A stretch of DNA of 64,000 nt from Acephala macrosclerotiorum (Eukaryota > Ascomycota > Leotiomycetes > Helotiales > Mollisiaceae). Position numbers and translations under genes: made by a program. Positions 48,991 to 60,900 of the stretch are shown here, one piece after another; the first letter of the stretch is position 1; every line of letters starts with the position of its first letter. The DNA lies in the NCBI GenBank assembly GCA_014904845.1, contig MU119401.1:1-64000 (forward strand), read 5' to 3'. The notes beneath the pieces were generated by a model that worked only from the letters and a program-made list of their open reading frames with translations, was not told the origin of the DNA and ran no database searches.

Positions 48991-49792
48991 GCTTAAGCAT
49001 CCTGGGCATGCCCTAAGTCATCATACTTCGGGTCCAATTTTGGCGCTCTATGCGCCCCGGCTACAGTTTCCTAGCCGAGTCTGCCAAGGCACCCTCATAT
49101 AACTCACGTATAAAGAACGCAAGAACATCGTGGAGAACATATTAGAACGACTTTTCTCATCTTGAAATACATTTTCTTTATACCATAACAGCGAAAAAAA
49201 AAAATTTCTGCGGTATTGAAAGTGGTAAAAGCGCAGATCTTGAGGGGTATATTTGCTATCAAGGCTCGGCCCGCCCCTGAATAGCCGAGGAATTGGCGCC
49301 CAAGGAGGTAAAACCATCCCAATAACCAGCTACGCTGGCGGTAAATGCCGGTCACCAGTAATCTAGCCCTCGACGGCATGGGTTGGAATCCCATTATCAA
49401 CTTTATTTTCATATTGCTAACCCTTTATCTTGAATTTTGACGGTTGCAGAAACCAAAGAAGACTAACTTGAAAATATATAAGTATTCCCTTATTAATCTC
49501 TATAAAACCAAAATAGCATCTTTTATTATACACTTTAACCGCTCCATTTTCACTCGTATACATAACTCTATCTCTACGCGCTATATTACCAACTTCTCCA
49601 CGTAGTTGCAAGTTACTCGTATTTACTTTTAGTGTTTGAAGAAACAAAGTGATATTGACTTAAGATTATACTTGGAAACTCTACTCATTCGCTACCCACC
49701 CCACCACAAGCTCGGCCTATTCCCAAACTGGCTTTGTTTTATAAAAAATAGTTCATTTCTTCTAGCTTTACATGTTTTAAGATAAAGGTAAA
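48991..49792. other. Intergenic region downstream of the non-reducing PKS
   Basis: About 800 bases, AT-rich in its second half. The stretch 49361-49386 contains a T-arm-like hairpin (atggg-ttggaat-cccat), but no full tRNA cloverleaf was found. No gene supported. Confidence 0.4.
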
Positions 49793-52700
49793 TTAACTAT
49801 AAAAACCAAAATAATTAAAGACCCTTTCCATTTGTCCATGGAGCAGATGTACGTGCCCAGGCATCGGCAAGTCAAGATGATCTGCATCCACAGATAGGGT
49901 CAACATGTCTCCAGCAAACCTGTCCCAGCCGTTCGGACCTAGATCTGCCTTCGTCTTGTCTGGGACAAGACACGCAAATGTCCCCAGTTCGGGATCCTCC
50001 ATGAAGCCTGGATAGGCCTTGGTAGGGATCCCTTGGTCTGCCAGCATCTGCATCAGCTTGGGGTCATGAGCAACACGATTGACCAGGCCCTTTTCGGCCC
50101 AGATGACCGCTGTTCGAGCAGGTCGCTGCTCGGCGGTCATGGGAAGTGGGTGGTATAAGTGCATGGCCATAAAGTATGCGCGGAAATGTTGCTTGGTAGT
50201 AGCTGTTGAGCTCCACAGACCATCTTTGGCGACGGCGGCCTCGAAGATGGAGAAGCTGAAATCATCTTCTTCTTGAATCGCGCTCTCATCAAGCACCTTG
50301 GATCGTGGACAACACATGTCGATGAGCAGAAGACCATCCACCTTGCGGCCGGCGACGGCTAATTGTCGACAGACCTCGTACGCGACCATGGAGCCAGCTG
50401 AAAACCCACCAATCGAGAACGGCCCCGTAGGCTGAGCCTTCACCAGCGCATCGACGACAAGCTTGGCTACTCCTGCAATACCAACTTGACTGGTCAGTCT
50501 ACTCGGGCAGCGGAGGAAGGGCGAGTCGATGCCATAGATGGGTATTTTGCCCTTGAAGGCCGGCAGGTGGATGTAGGTCGCGATTGTCCCAGTCCCGTCG
50601 GCCATCAGGTAGAAGGGAGTCTTGCCAGCGCCTGGGCGGCCCTGCAGCAGCGTAACCCTGACGGTGGGAGCTGGTGATGTGTCGTTGTCGACCTCTTGTT
50701 CTAGAGCCACTATGTCCTTCTCGATACGTACCATGCTCGAGCCTGGGGATGAGACTGATCCCGGCGTTGAGACAGGGTCAGGAGTTTCTGGAATGGAGGT
50801 CTCGGCACTGGGGGGTATCAAGGTATCTAACAGAATCTCGGAGTTAATATACTACATTAGGAAGGAGTGAGAGTGGGAGGGGGAGGAGAATGTTTCAAGC
50901 AGCTTCAAGACATTTATCTCCCAAAGGTGTAGAAGGGGTAAAAGCACCCCGAGAATATGAGGACTTACTGGGTTTGGCCTCTGGGGTCCCTCCAAAAGCA
51001 CGACGGAGGTCGCCAATTGTGGGGTAATCGAAAACGAACGCAGCGGGCAGATCGACACCTGATTCAGCCCTCACGGTGGCCACGATCTCGAGAGCCATAA
51101 TAGAATCGACACCGAGCTCGACTATTATTGTGTCAGGCGCAAACTCAGAAGGGTCGCTACCCGTAGCCTTGGAGATGCTGTCCAGAATAACGTCGAACAA
51201 TCCTGCAACCGGAACCTCCTCCTCCGCCGTGCTAACCTGTTTTTCCACTGGCGCCACGTCCAAAGCAGTTTGCTGACTCTTCATGGCCTCGTGGATATTA
51301 TGGATCTCTTTCGCAGCCTCTTTGTGGATGGACGGCGCGGGAGCATGTGGCCCCTCGAGAATATGCCGCCAGGTGGTTCTGGCGAGCTCCTGGTACCGCA
51401 GGTTGATACATTGCATGACCATCCTCGACGAATTAGGATCGAAAACAAACACATCGCAGTACGCCACATTCTTTTCCCACCTTGAAATGCGAGCGTACGT
51501 CAGGTACTCCTTTCCAGGCTCCAGAGTGACCGTCTGCTCAACGCTTTCGAAGCCCATCACAATGAAGGTTGTATTAGGTGATCGATTCGGATTTCCGTTC
51601 ACCAAGAAGCCAGCCAGGTGCACGAGAGCCTCACCCCAGTACGGTGAAGATGTGAAACGACTACCGGGAGGGTCGATCTGGAGAACAACCAATGCTGCAG
51701 CCTCCTGGAAGTTATTGGCTATGTACCCCTCTTTGATGCCCTGGAAAGCAGGGACGAACTCGACCGCATTGGCTAGCAGCGCGTAGAGGATTGCCGGTTG
51801 CATTCTGTGGCCTGGGCCCTCTCTGGCATTTTGAATCGTCTCATCCATCTTGGCCTTGATGAAGTATGACACTCGGTCCCAGCCGGCCTGAGTCTGCTCA
51901 GGGTTGCGAATCTTGACTGTGCAAGAGCCGAGATCATATGATGCACTTGCTGACTTAGCCTGGAATGAAATCAAGACGGTGTCCGCAGACGGACTTTCCA
52001 TGACAGCTGTTGTGACAAGCTCTCCATTGACGCCGACGAGTTTCTTTGTCAGGGGACAGAGGAGCTCGGGATCATGAAGTGTCAGCCAGGATATGGTTAC
52101 ACCCTTCCTGCCACTGTACTCGAGGGCATACTTGGCTACTGTAAAAGCTGCCTCGCAGAAGACACTCCCGGAACAAAGTCCAATTTGTTGCATTTTATGG
52201 CCGTCAATGAGTGCTAGAAATGCTGGATCGGAAATGGGGGCTCGGAAAGTAACCTGGATCTGCGGGGAGGAAGACTTTTGGACAAGGTACTGTGCGCAGG
52301 TAGAGACATAGGGCTCGGATGAGGCCATTTGAGACTTCTCGGGGACAGCCTCGCTGCTTCTGTCGGTATGGGTGATCCAATAGTCCTTCATATCCCACGC
52401 GTAGGTTGGGAGCGTCAGCAACTCGAGGTTGCTCTCGTAGGGCACGTGGAGTGCAAGCCAGTCTATGTTGACACCGTCCATGTAGGCCGCCGAGAGGGTT
52501 TTGGAAATGGACGTCCAGTTGCTGGTGTTTGCCTGAATAGAATGCATGATCTTGGTAGGTGGCGGGGAGAGGGTGGCGCGCACAAAAGATACGCAAACCG
52601 GTGCCGGTCCAATTTCAAGCCACATGGGGTCATTCAGCTTGGACTTCACGGCGTTGAGTCCGCCAACGAAGTCAACCGGCTGACGCGTCTGCTGGACCAG

Positions 52701-54083
52701 GTAGTCTTGGTTGAAGATACCCGGTCCATCGACGATGGATGCGACCAGAGTTGATGCCACAGGAATCTTAGGTGCTGAAAACGTAACACCTCGTGCAAGA
52801 GAGCTATAGTCCTGTAGTATTGGATCCATCTGGAACGAATGGAATGCAAATGGGACGGATAATCTCGTTGCTCGAACCTTTGTGTCTTGCGCCGTTATGT
52901 CTGCTTGGAATTGTTCCAAATCCTCGGCAGTCCCGCTGACGACGGTTGATGATGGGCTGTTAATGCATGCCACACCGCAGGAAGAGGACTGAGGCCGATT
53001 GAGGTGGTCTCGCACAGTCGTTAATGAAGTCGACACTGAAAGCATGGCACAGGACGTGGGTTCGCATCGCTCCAGGAGCATACGAGCACGATGGCCGACC
53101 AGGTACAACGTATCTGCCAGCGATAGGACTCCAGCAGCATGCAGGGCGGCGTACTCCCCAAGACTGTGGCCTATGAGCATGGCAGGTTCTATACCCGCTG
53201 ATCGCCAGAAAGCGGTGAGAGCCAGTTCCAAAGTGATGACGGCGAGTTGGATCTGCGCAGCGTCCTTGGTCGACACGTCGACTCCATCATCAATTATCAT
53301 CTCCAAGAATGACGGGAATTTGTAGCCGTCGCAGATTGCTACGCACAGATCGACTTTCTTACGGAAAACAGGACTTGTGCGGTATAACTCGGCACCCATA
53401 CCTGCGTAGTGGGACCCCTGTCCCGTGAAGACGAAGACGACAGGCGCCGCTCGTGACGGTGAGGAGGAGCTGCTGTGTTCGATCTCGGAATGGAGCTTTG
53501 AAATGGCCTCTTGTGTCGTGGATGCAGTAAGCGCGAACCTGATTGAGTGGTGCATCCTTCTGGCGGTGGTTGTATAAGCGAGGTCCTCGATTCGGACATT
53601 GGGATTCGCTCGAAGCCACTCGAGAAGTCGACGTTTGTTGAGGGAGTGCGCTGACGGTGTCCTGGCTGAGGTCACGATAGTGTGAGCCGATCGACTATCG
53701 GCTCCTTTTTCTCTTGTAGGCGTGTAGTCTTCCAGGAGTAAGCATGCGTTGCCGCCCTGGAGCACAGATAGTGAGTTAGCATTACAGGAGCAGCAACATT
53801 CGAAGAGGACCACTTGCCGCTGCATCGAAATTGTTGAGAAGAATGCGTCTCGGTTTGTGAGGCACCCTTCTGAACTCCATTGCCTCCGAAGGAATCGTTA
53901 TGTTAACTTCATTCAGTGGAGGAAAGTTGGGGTTGAGCGTATGTGGCATGCCAGCCTGTGGTGGTATAGTCCCCTTTTGAAACATGAGGATGCTCTTCAG
54001 CAGGGAGGACATCCCCGCAGCCTGTATTAAGGGACAACAAGTTAGCGTCTGCAATACAGTGGAAGAGTCTGGTGCTTTTGCTT

Positions 54084-54181
<98 letters not shown>

Positions 54182-56461
54182 ACTGTTACTGTTACTTACC
54201 GCTTCGCTGTGGCCGATGTTTGCCTTGATAGCCCCCACGGGCAGGGGGTTCCTGTCACGTCGATTCGAAAAGACATTCGAAACTGCTCCTATTTCTGCTT
54301 TATCGCCAACCTGGGTCCCTGTTCCATGCATCTCAACATATGAGATATCCTCTGGGGTCACTCGTCCATTCCGAAGGATCTTACGAAACAGTCGTTCCTG
54401 GGCAGCAGCGTCGGATGTCGTGATGGACGTAGAGTTACCAGAATGGTTTCTCCCCGAGGATGATATGACGGCCAGGATATTGTCGTTTTGAGCAATAGCA
54501 TCCTCGAGTCGCTTTAGAACCACAGCGCCACTGAAATCTGCGCGACAGTAACCATCTGCGTCGTCGCGATAAGTCTTGCAATTCCCAGTGTCAGACAAGA
54601 CTCCGGACATGCTCAGGCTTGTAAATGAATGGGGATTCGACAATACGTTTGCGGCCCCTGCCACGGCCATGTCGATATCTCTTGTAAGGAGATCCATGCA
54701 GGCAAGGTGAATACAGGAACTTGCGGATGCACATGCAGAATCCAGCGCGTAAGTCGGCCCCTCCCAATTAAATTGAAAAGCCAGTCGACCTGGTCCGAAG
54801 GCACGCTGAACGCTCTGAAGCGTGTAAGCATCGCATCCAAGTGCGCGATGACCAAGAACGTGCCAGTCATCGTTACATTGACCAAAAAAAACAGCGATCT
54901 TGTTAGGATCTGTCGTCTTGGTCTGGCCGCTCGAATACCCGGCCATTTCGAGAGCCTCGTACGCGTTCATCAGGAACAGCCGATGACATGGGTCCATCAA
55001 CATGGCTTCTCTGGGCGAGATGTGAAAGAACTTAGAGTCGAAGTGTCCTGGCTTCTTCATGAAGCACCCGTGCCTGCCGGTCATGGTACATTCCCCTTCA
55101 TGCTTAGCGCAGTAGTATTCTTCCAAGTCAAAGCGATCAGCGGGGATCTCTTCATGGAGGTCCTGGCCCGTCAAGATGACGTTCCATAATTCCTCGAGGT
55201 CATCGCTTCCTGGTCCTTTTCCTGCCATGCCCACGATGGCGATACCGCCTCGCGGATCTGAGCTCGGCGGTTGGGCGGATGGATTATCATGAATAGAGAC
55301 TTTCCTTCCCGTAGTCTGCACAACCTTGACAAGATACGTCGCGTGGCTGCTAGGACCGATAATCCTGGCATCAACATAGCGTGGCGTCCCAAGGTTGGCG
55401 TTGAGCTTGTTTACGGCTTGCACAATGTTCAAAGGTCGCGATAAGGTCTGCAACGCCGCAGCTCTCAGCAGATGACCCCAGTTGGAATAGGTGGCCTCAG
55501 GATCATCATCATCCAAGCCCCATATTCTATACCCCGGAGATAGAGGTGTGTCCAAAAGGGAGGAATTCCCGACAATGTAGTCGAGATCGGCCTCTGAGAT
55601 GCTGAGGGTGTGCTGCAGGGCATGGATATTCAGCTCGTTCTTTGGAAGATTCTTCAATGAGGGACATTGGTTCAAGACGAGCTCCAAGACAGAAGGTGGG
55701 CCTATGATAGTGCTCCACCTGTCTCCAGTAACACCAATCCGGGTTCTCTTGACAGACGGGACGCCCTATTCACTTGAAGTCAGCCGGAACCGCGGCCATA
55801 AATCGGGTCATAGGAAGGAGATTACCATGGCATTTTGGAACTGGTCCAGTGTTTTGCCGAGCTCATCTGATGAGATGCCAAGGACAGCCCAACCCCAGAC
55901 TCCAGGGCGATCCTCTATCGCCCTTGATCTAACCAAGGTGAGATTGCAGAGTCTAGACCATACCCGACCTGCCTCGAGACATGCATCAGACAGCGTTTCA
56001 AGACTCGTAGAAATTGGTACGACTGCAGCGCTGAAGAGGCCCCCCGAGATGCCAATCAACTCAGGTCTAGGTCCACTTAGGTTGAGCAATAATGGCTCGC
56101 GGGCCACAGTCCTTTACGCAGTTAGCAGGTAAATAAACTACAGGCAAGAAGGACAGGAAACACACTCTAATAGGAGTGCCGCTCTCACAGCATAGATTAG
56201 CATGGCATGCGCCATCCCAAACTCGTCGCCGGTATGTCGATATACCTCAGCGAGCTCAGGAAAACTGGAACAATTTCCGAAACTATCTTGCAAGACGCGG
56301 TCCATGGCCTTCGTCTCCGCCTTGAGAACAGAAAAAAGGTCAACCAAAAACGACTGAAGCCATGGCTTTGTTGTAGCTTGGCTGTAGATATAATCAAAAC
56401 CGTCAACCCATGGGTCTGCGACGTCTCCAAAGAGGAGAACCGTCTGATGTGTTGAGCCCAT
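49793..56461 (-). CDS. Non-reducing polyketide synthase SAT-KS-AT-PT-ACP-TE, 2057 aa
   Basis: Iterative type I PKS producing an aromatic core. Exons 56166-56461, 55826-56111, 54200-55765, 53818-54021, 50969-53756, 49793-50826 sum to 2058 codons. SAT: starter transacylase with GISGG, so Ser121 stands where many SATs have Cys. KS: Cys539 in DSACAS, HGTGTQVGD and NIGHSEA. AT: Ser982 in GHSLGEY. PT: His1304 in DGHKM; the partner region reads YWGEALVHLAGF, with Glu where Asp is usual. ACP: Ser1669 in GVDSIMAL. TE: Ser1856 in GFSAGS. Intron 54022-54199 lies inside the KS and holds a hexanucleotide microsatellite; intron 53757-53817 starts with GC. It is divergent from a reducing PKS, as in benzenediol (resorcylic or related) lactone clusters, so the starter is probably a reduced chain delivered by that partner. 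The product is not determinable from sequence. Confidence 0.93.
54085..54180. repeat. Hexanucleotide microsatellite (GTTGCT)n within a KS intron
   Basis: About 16 perfect 6-base units, with degenerate units on both sides (cttttg to the left, tactgt to the right). It lies entirely inside intron 54022-54199, which has donor GTAAGT, branch site GCTAAC and acceptor TACAG. Because the unit is a multiple of three without stops, an uninterrupted reading shows a false Asn-Ser repeat after NIGHSEA. Confidence 0.9.
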
Positions 56462-56567
56462 TGTTGCTGGATGAAGATGACAGTAATTCGTATCGCCACA
56501 GATTCTCGTCTATTGTAAGATCTCCTTAAAGACTAGAAATTGAGGTCATTGGGAAGCACAAGAGTAT

Positions 56568-56575
56568 CTTATATA
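56568..56575 (-). promoter_or_regulatory. TATA box of the non-reducing PKS gene
   Basis: TATATAAG on the minus strand, 107 bases upstream of the ATG at 56461, nearly the same spacing as the TATA box on the other side of the shared promoter. Confidence 0.55.
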
Positions 56576-56780
56576 GTCTATTCAGAGACGATTTCAAGTA
56601 TAATTTTAATTGCTAGACTCCCCCACGAATGGTTGCTAAATACTTTACCGCTACCTTTTTCTCAAGATAGTCAAGTGTACCCCTATAGCTCCATAGATAA
56701 GGGTTCTTGTATAGCAAGTGAGGTGGCAATACAACCTCAAGGGTGTACTTATTTATCCTAAGAGAGAGGTATACCTCCGT

Positions 56781-57045
56781 AAGCGTTAGGCAAGGAGCGG
56801 GTGCACCCGCATTCGTCGTTGATCCACGGTTGTTCGTCATTGTTGGTGGTTATTGGGTACTCAATTGGCTCGCTGTACCCTTGTAAGTACTAGGCAAAGA
56901 GCGGGTGCACCCGTATTCGTCATTAATCCACAATTGTTCGCCATTATTGGTAGTTATTGAATACTCAACTGACTCGCTGTACCCTTGTAAGTACTAGGCA
57001 AAGAGCGGGAACTCCCGCATTCGTCATTAATCCACAATGTTTCGC
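56781..57045. repeat. 104-bp tandem repeat in the bidirectional PKS promoter, 2.5 copies
   Basis: Copies start at 56781, 56885 and 56989 with exact 104-base spacing; the third is partial. Copies 1 and 2 differ almost only by transitions (for example cgtcgttgatcc versus cgtcattaatcc, and ggtggttattggg versus ggtagttattgaa), a RIP-like pattern with copy 2 as the more A-rich version. Each copy holds a palindrome described separately. Confidence 0.85.
56797..57018. promoter_or_regulatory. Three CGG-N6-CCG dyads, candidate zinc-cluster binding sites
   Basis: GCGGGTGCACCCGC at 56797-56810, GCGGGTGCACCCGT at 56901-56914 and GCGGGAACTCCCGC at 57005-57018. All keep CGG-N6-CCG, the inverted-triplet layout bound by many Gal4-type Zn2Cys6 dimers. 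In the third site the inner T and A next to the triplets became A and T together, so the 6-base arms still match. The sites lie between the two PKS start codons. Binding by a particular factor is inference; no convincing zinc-cluster gene lies close to the pair within this window. Confidence 0.6.
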
Positions 57046-57231
57046 TAAAAGTGGGATTCCCCTTATCAGTGGTGTGAAGTTTTTGCGCGCGCTGAACCCC
57101 CACATGAAAGATACATTTGTTGGCAATACGTCCGACAACTGGTCGCAACACAATACCACTTTAGGGGAGAGGACCGACATTTGTATCATTCGATTCCAAT
57201 ACATTTTACTTTAAAGCTTATCTTTTGTAGA

Positions 57232-57301
57232 TCTTATTCCGCCGGTCTTGCTCCGCCGGTTTTACTCCGCCGGTTTTACTCCGCCGATTTTACTCCGCCG
57301 C
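57232..57301. repeat. 14-bp tandem repeat, five copies, in the PKS promoter
   Basis: Units TTTTACTCCGCCGG or close variants at 57232, 57246, 57260, 57274 and 57288. Each unit carries CTCCGCCGG-like sequence. It sits 630 bases before the reducing PKS start and could be regulatory or a simple minisatellite. Confidence 0.75.
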
Positions 57302-57818
57302 GTATTAACGTATTCAATTATATACTTGCGTTTTTAATAAATAAATATTTATTAACTAGCTAAGAGTATGGTAATCAAGGCCAGAGTTGTAATATTTTAA
57401 GCAGCTTGATTATTATTTGTAATAAACTAAATTCCTGTATTTAAAATCGGAAAATAGGCGTATACTTTCTTTTTGAAATAAATAAATATATTCTTAAAAG
57501 TATTTTACTATTATGCTTGTTTTATAAAATTGTAGAAATATACTTCTTTATCTTAAGAGATATGTAATTCAGATTTGAGTTAATAAGTTCCGAAGAGGTG
57601 TCGGTTAAATGCAAGTTTCTGCGTCCGACAATAGTTCTAGCGTTATTCAACCCTATCATACGAGTACGAAAACCTCAGACTTAGAAACTTGCGAAAACGG
57701 CAATTAGGGCATAAGTCGAGTCTAGGAATAGGGGCCCTGTCGTTTCGCTGCAGATCTGTTAGATAAGAGACTCGTGCTTGTGATAGATTGCACCGGCGGA
57801 GTTTGACGATCGGTTAAG

Positions 57819-57826
57819 TATAAAAG
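57819..57826 (+). promoter_or_regulatory. TATA box of the reducing PKS gene
   Basis: TATAAAAG 108 bases upstream of the ATG at 57934. Confidence 0.55.
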
Positions 57827-57933
57827 AAGTTCGAGAAGCGTAGTCTGAGGTGCTAAGGTGATCGTTTTTGACAAATTTCAACCCAGGATCCGTGTCAGGT
57901 GACAGCTGAAGCTGACATTTAACGTGAACTAAG

Positions 57934-60900
57934 ATGCCTTCTGCAAGCAAGGCGGCGGACGTCCCAATCGCGGTCGTGGGTTTGGCATGTCGTTTTCCCG
58001 GCGAAGCTAGCTGCCCATCGAAGTTCTGGGACTTACTAAAGAGTGGAAGAGGTAAGTGAGTCGAGGACATGATCAAATCAAGTCTCTCTTATTTATATCT
58101 TGGAATCCGCTATACCCAGTTGTGTTGAAAGCCGGCTGACAACGTCCAAGACGCCTACTCACCAACTTCAAACAGATGGAACTCAGACGCTTTCTACCAC
58201 CCAAACAGCTCCCGCTTGAACACTCTACCCACCAAAGGGGGACATTTTCTCAAGCAAGATCCTTATGTGTTCGATGCGGCATTTTTCAATATAACAGCTA
58301 CGGAGGCTGTCGCATTAGATCCAAAACAGAGGATCGCAATGGAAGTTGCATATGAGGCCTTTGAGAACGCTGGTTTGTCTCTTCAACGTGTCTCTGGCAC
58401 CCAAACGGCCTGCTACATCGGCTCGGGCATGTCCGACTATCGAGGATCGGTCGAACGCGACTTCATGCATTCTCCAAAATATCATCTCCTCGGGACCGGC
58501 GAGGAGATGATTTCCAATCGTATCTCTCACTTCTTTAACATCCATGGCCCTAGTGCAACAGTCCAGACTGCCTGCTCGTCAAGTCTCATGGCTACCCACC
58601 TGGCTTGCCAGAGCCTGAAGTCGGGGGAGTCCGAGATGGCCATCACGGGAGGCGTGAGCCTTATCCTCACTCCTGACTTTACCACGCATCTCAATAACTT
58701 GTCTTTCCTCAATCCAGCGGGCCATTCAAAGGCCTTTGACGAGACTGCGGGTGGCTATGGTCGCGGTGAGGGTACCGGAATCATCATCTTGAAGCGACTC
58801 GACAAGGCGATTCATGATGGCGATACCATCCGTGCCATCATACGTGCCACTGGTGCCAACTCAGATGGGTTCACACAGGGCGGTAAGCAAATTTGGGTGT
58901 CATATCTTGCCCTGTTTATCATTTTTCTCTTTCCCCTTCTTTGGAGCTACACGCTTGGTGCAGACTCTTGGAAAGACTCCTGTTTCTGGGGTATATCCAG
59001 ACATTGAACCGAAGAGATAATTGCTGACTCTCATTCTTGCAGTGACGATGCCGTCTCTGGAAGCCCAGGCGGCCCTCATTAAGTATGTCTACGAGTCTAA
59101 CGGGTTGGACTATAATTCGACTCAATACGTCGAGGCTCATGTACGTAAAAGACTTATCTGACATAGGGTATTTGCCAACCCGCTTCAGATGCTAACTACA
59201 GTCTTAGGGTACCGGCACCAAAGCCGGAGATCCAATCGAAACAAAGGCAATTTATAGTACTATTGGGAAGGGGGCGTCCAAACCGCGCAAGCTGTGGATA
59301 GGAAGCGTCAAACCTAACGTGAGTCTTATGTATTGTTGCTGATATCATGTTTGAAGATGCTAACCAGACTCACGCAAATCAGATCGGTCATCTCGAATCG
59401 GCTGCTGGAATAGCAGGAATCATTAAAGGCATTCTGTCTATGGAGCACGGTCTCATCCCGCCAAACATCTACTTTTCCAAGCCTAATCCTGCCATTCCCT
59501 TTGACGAATGGAACGTCGCTGTCCCCACCAAATTGACGCCTTGGCCTGTTGCCAATACCAAGCGTATGAGCGTCAGCGGCTTCGGCATGGGTGGAACGAA
59601 CGGCCATGTGGTAAGTCCTGAAGCTTGTCTGAAACATTCACCTCCTCCTCCCACCCCTTCCTAGTATAGTAATACTAAATCCGACATGCAGGTCTTGGAG
59701 GCGTTCAACGCAACCCGTTTGTCCAACGGGAACGCGAAGCTCAACGACCTTGCCACTTACGAGAAGCCCCGCAGCAGGAGACGACTCTTCGTCTTCAGCA
59801 GCCATGACCAGGCCGGCTTCAAGCGCAATGCTGATGCGCTCGTCGAGCATCTAGACAGCCTTGGACCAGTAGCGTCGAGCCCCGAGTACCTTGCTAATCT
59901 TGCCCATACCCTCTCAGGGGCAAAATCAAGTCTCTCATGGAGGGCAACCTTTGCTGCAGAGAGTGCGACAGAACTCCGTGATTATCTGACAACCAAGCCA
60001 GGAGAAAATGCCACCAGGGATGCCAGCACCAGCCATCATCGCATTGGGTTCGTCTTCACCGGGCAAGGGGCTCAGTGGGCTCGTATGGGCGTGGAGATGC
60101 TCGAACACCCTGTCTTTCGGGATTCGGTTGCCCAATCTGCCAACTTCCTTCGAGATATGGGTTGCCTCTGGGATCCCGTCACTGAACTCAACAAGACACA
60201 AGACGACTCCCGACTGACCCAGCCCGAGATCAGCCAGCCTATATGCTCCGTGCTCCAGATCGCGCTGGTCGACGAGCTGCGCTCGTGGGGAGTGACACCT
60301 TCCAGAGTGGTCGGACATTCCAGCGGGGAGATTGCAGCCGCGTACAGCATTGGAGCTCTGAGCCATCGGGATGCTATTGCAGCAGCGTACTTTCGGGGTG
60401 TGGCCTCTGCCACTCTTCGGGTGGATGCGCCACATCTCAAGGGCGGCATGATGGCGGCGGGCTGTTCGCGAGACGAAGCGGACCACGTGATTGCCCAGTC
60501 GAAGCTCGATAGTGTCGCCGTCGCTTGCGTCAACTCCCCTTCGAGCGTGACCCTCTCGGGCGATGTCGATGCACTTGAACAGCTCAGAGCTATCTTTGAC
60601 GAGCGCAAGGTGTTCGCCCGGCGGCTGAAGGTCGAGATGGCTTACCACAGTCGGCATATGAACAGGGTCTTTGGCATTTACTCTGCATCCATTTCCGACA
60701 TTGAGCCTATACCGCGATACGACAACCAAGATGGAGATGAAGATGCCAGCAGCCGACGTACCCAGATCATGGTATCCAGTGTTACGGGACAGGAGGTAGC
60801 ACCTGAGCTTCTTGGACCATACTATTGGGTTCGCAACTTGGTCTCGCCGGTTCTCTTTGCAGATGCGCTCAAGGAACTTGTCTCCCCAACTGAAGCTGAT

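Noticed and set aside
49361..49386. tRNA-like T-arm (atggg-ttggaat-cccat)
   Set aside because: No acceptor stem, D-arm or anticodon arm can be built around it on either strand.
54075..54200. Leu-rich, Asn-Ser and Ala-Val repeat proteins in the frames over the microsatellite
   Set aside because: They are readings of an intronic hexanucleotide repeat; the splice signals restore a normal KS domain.
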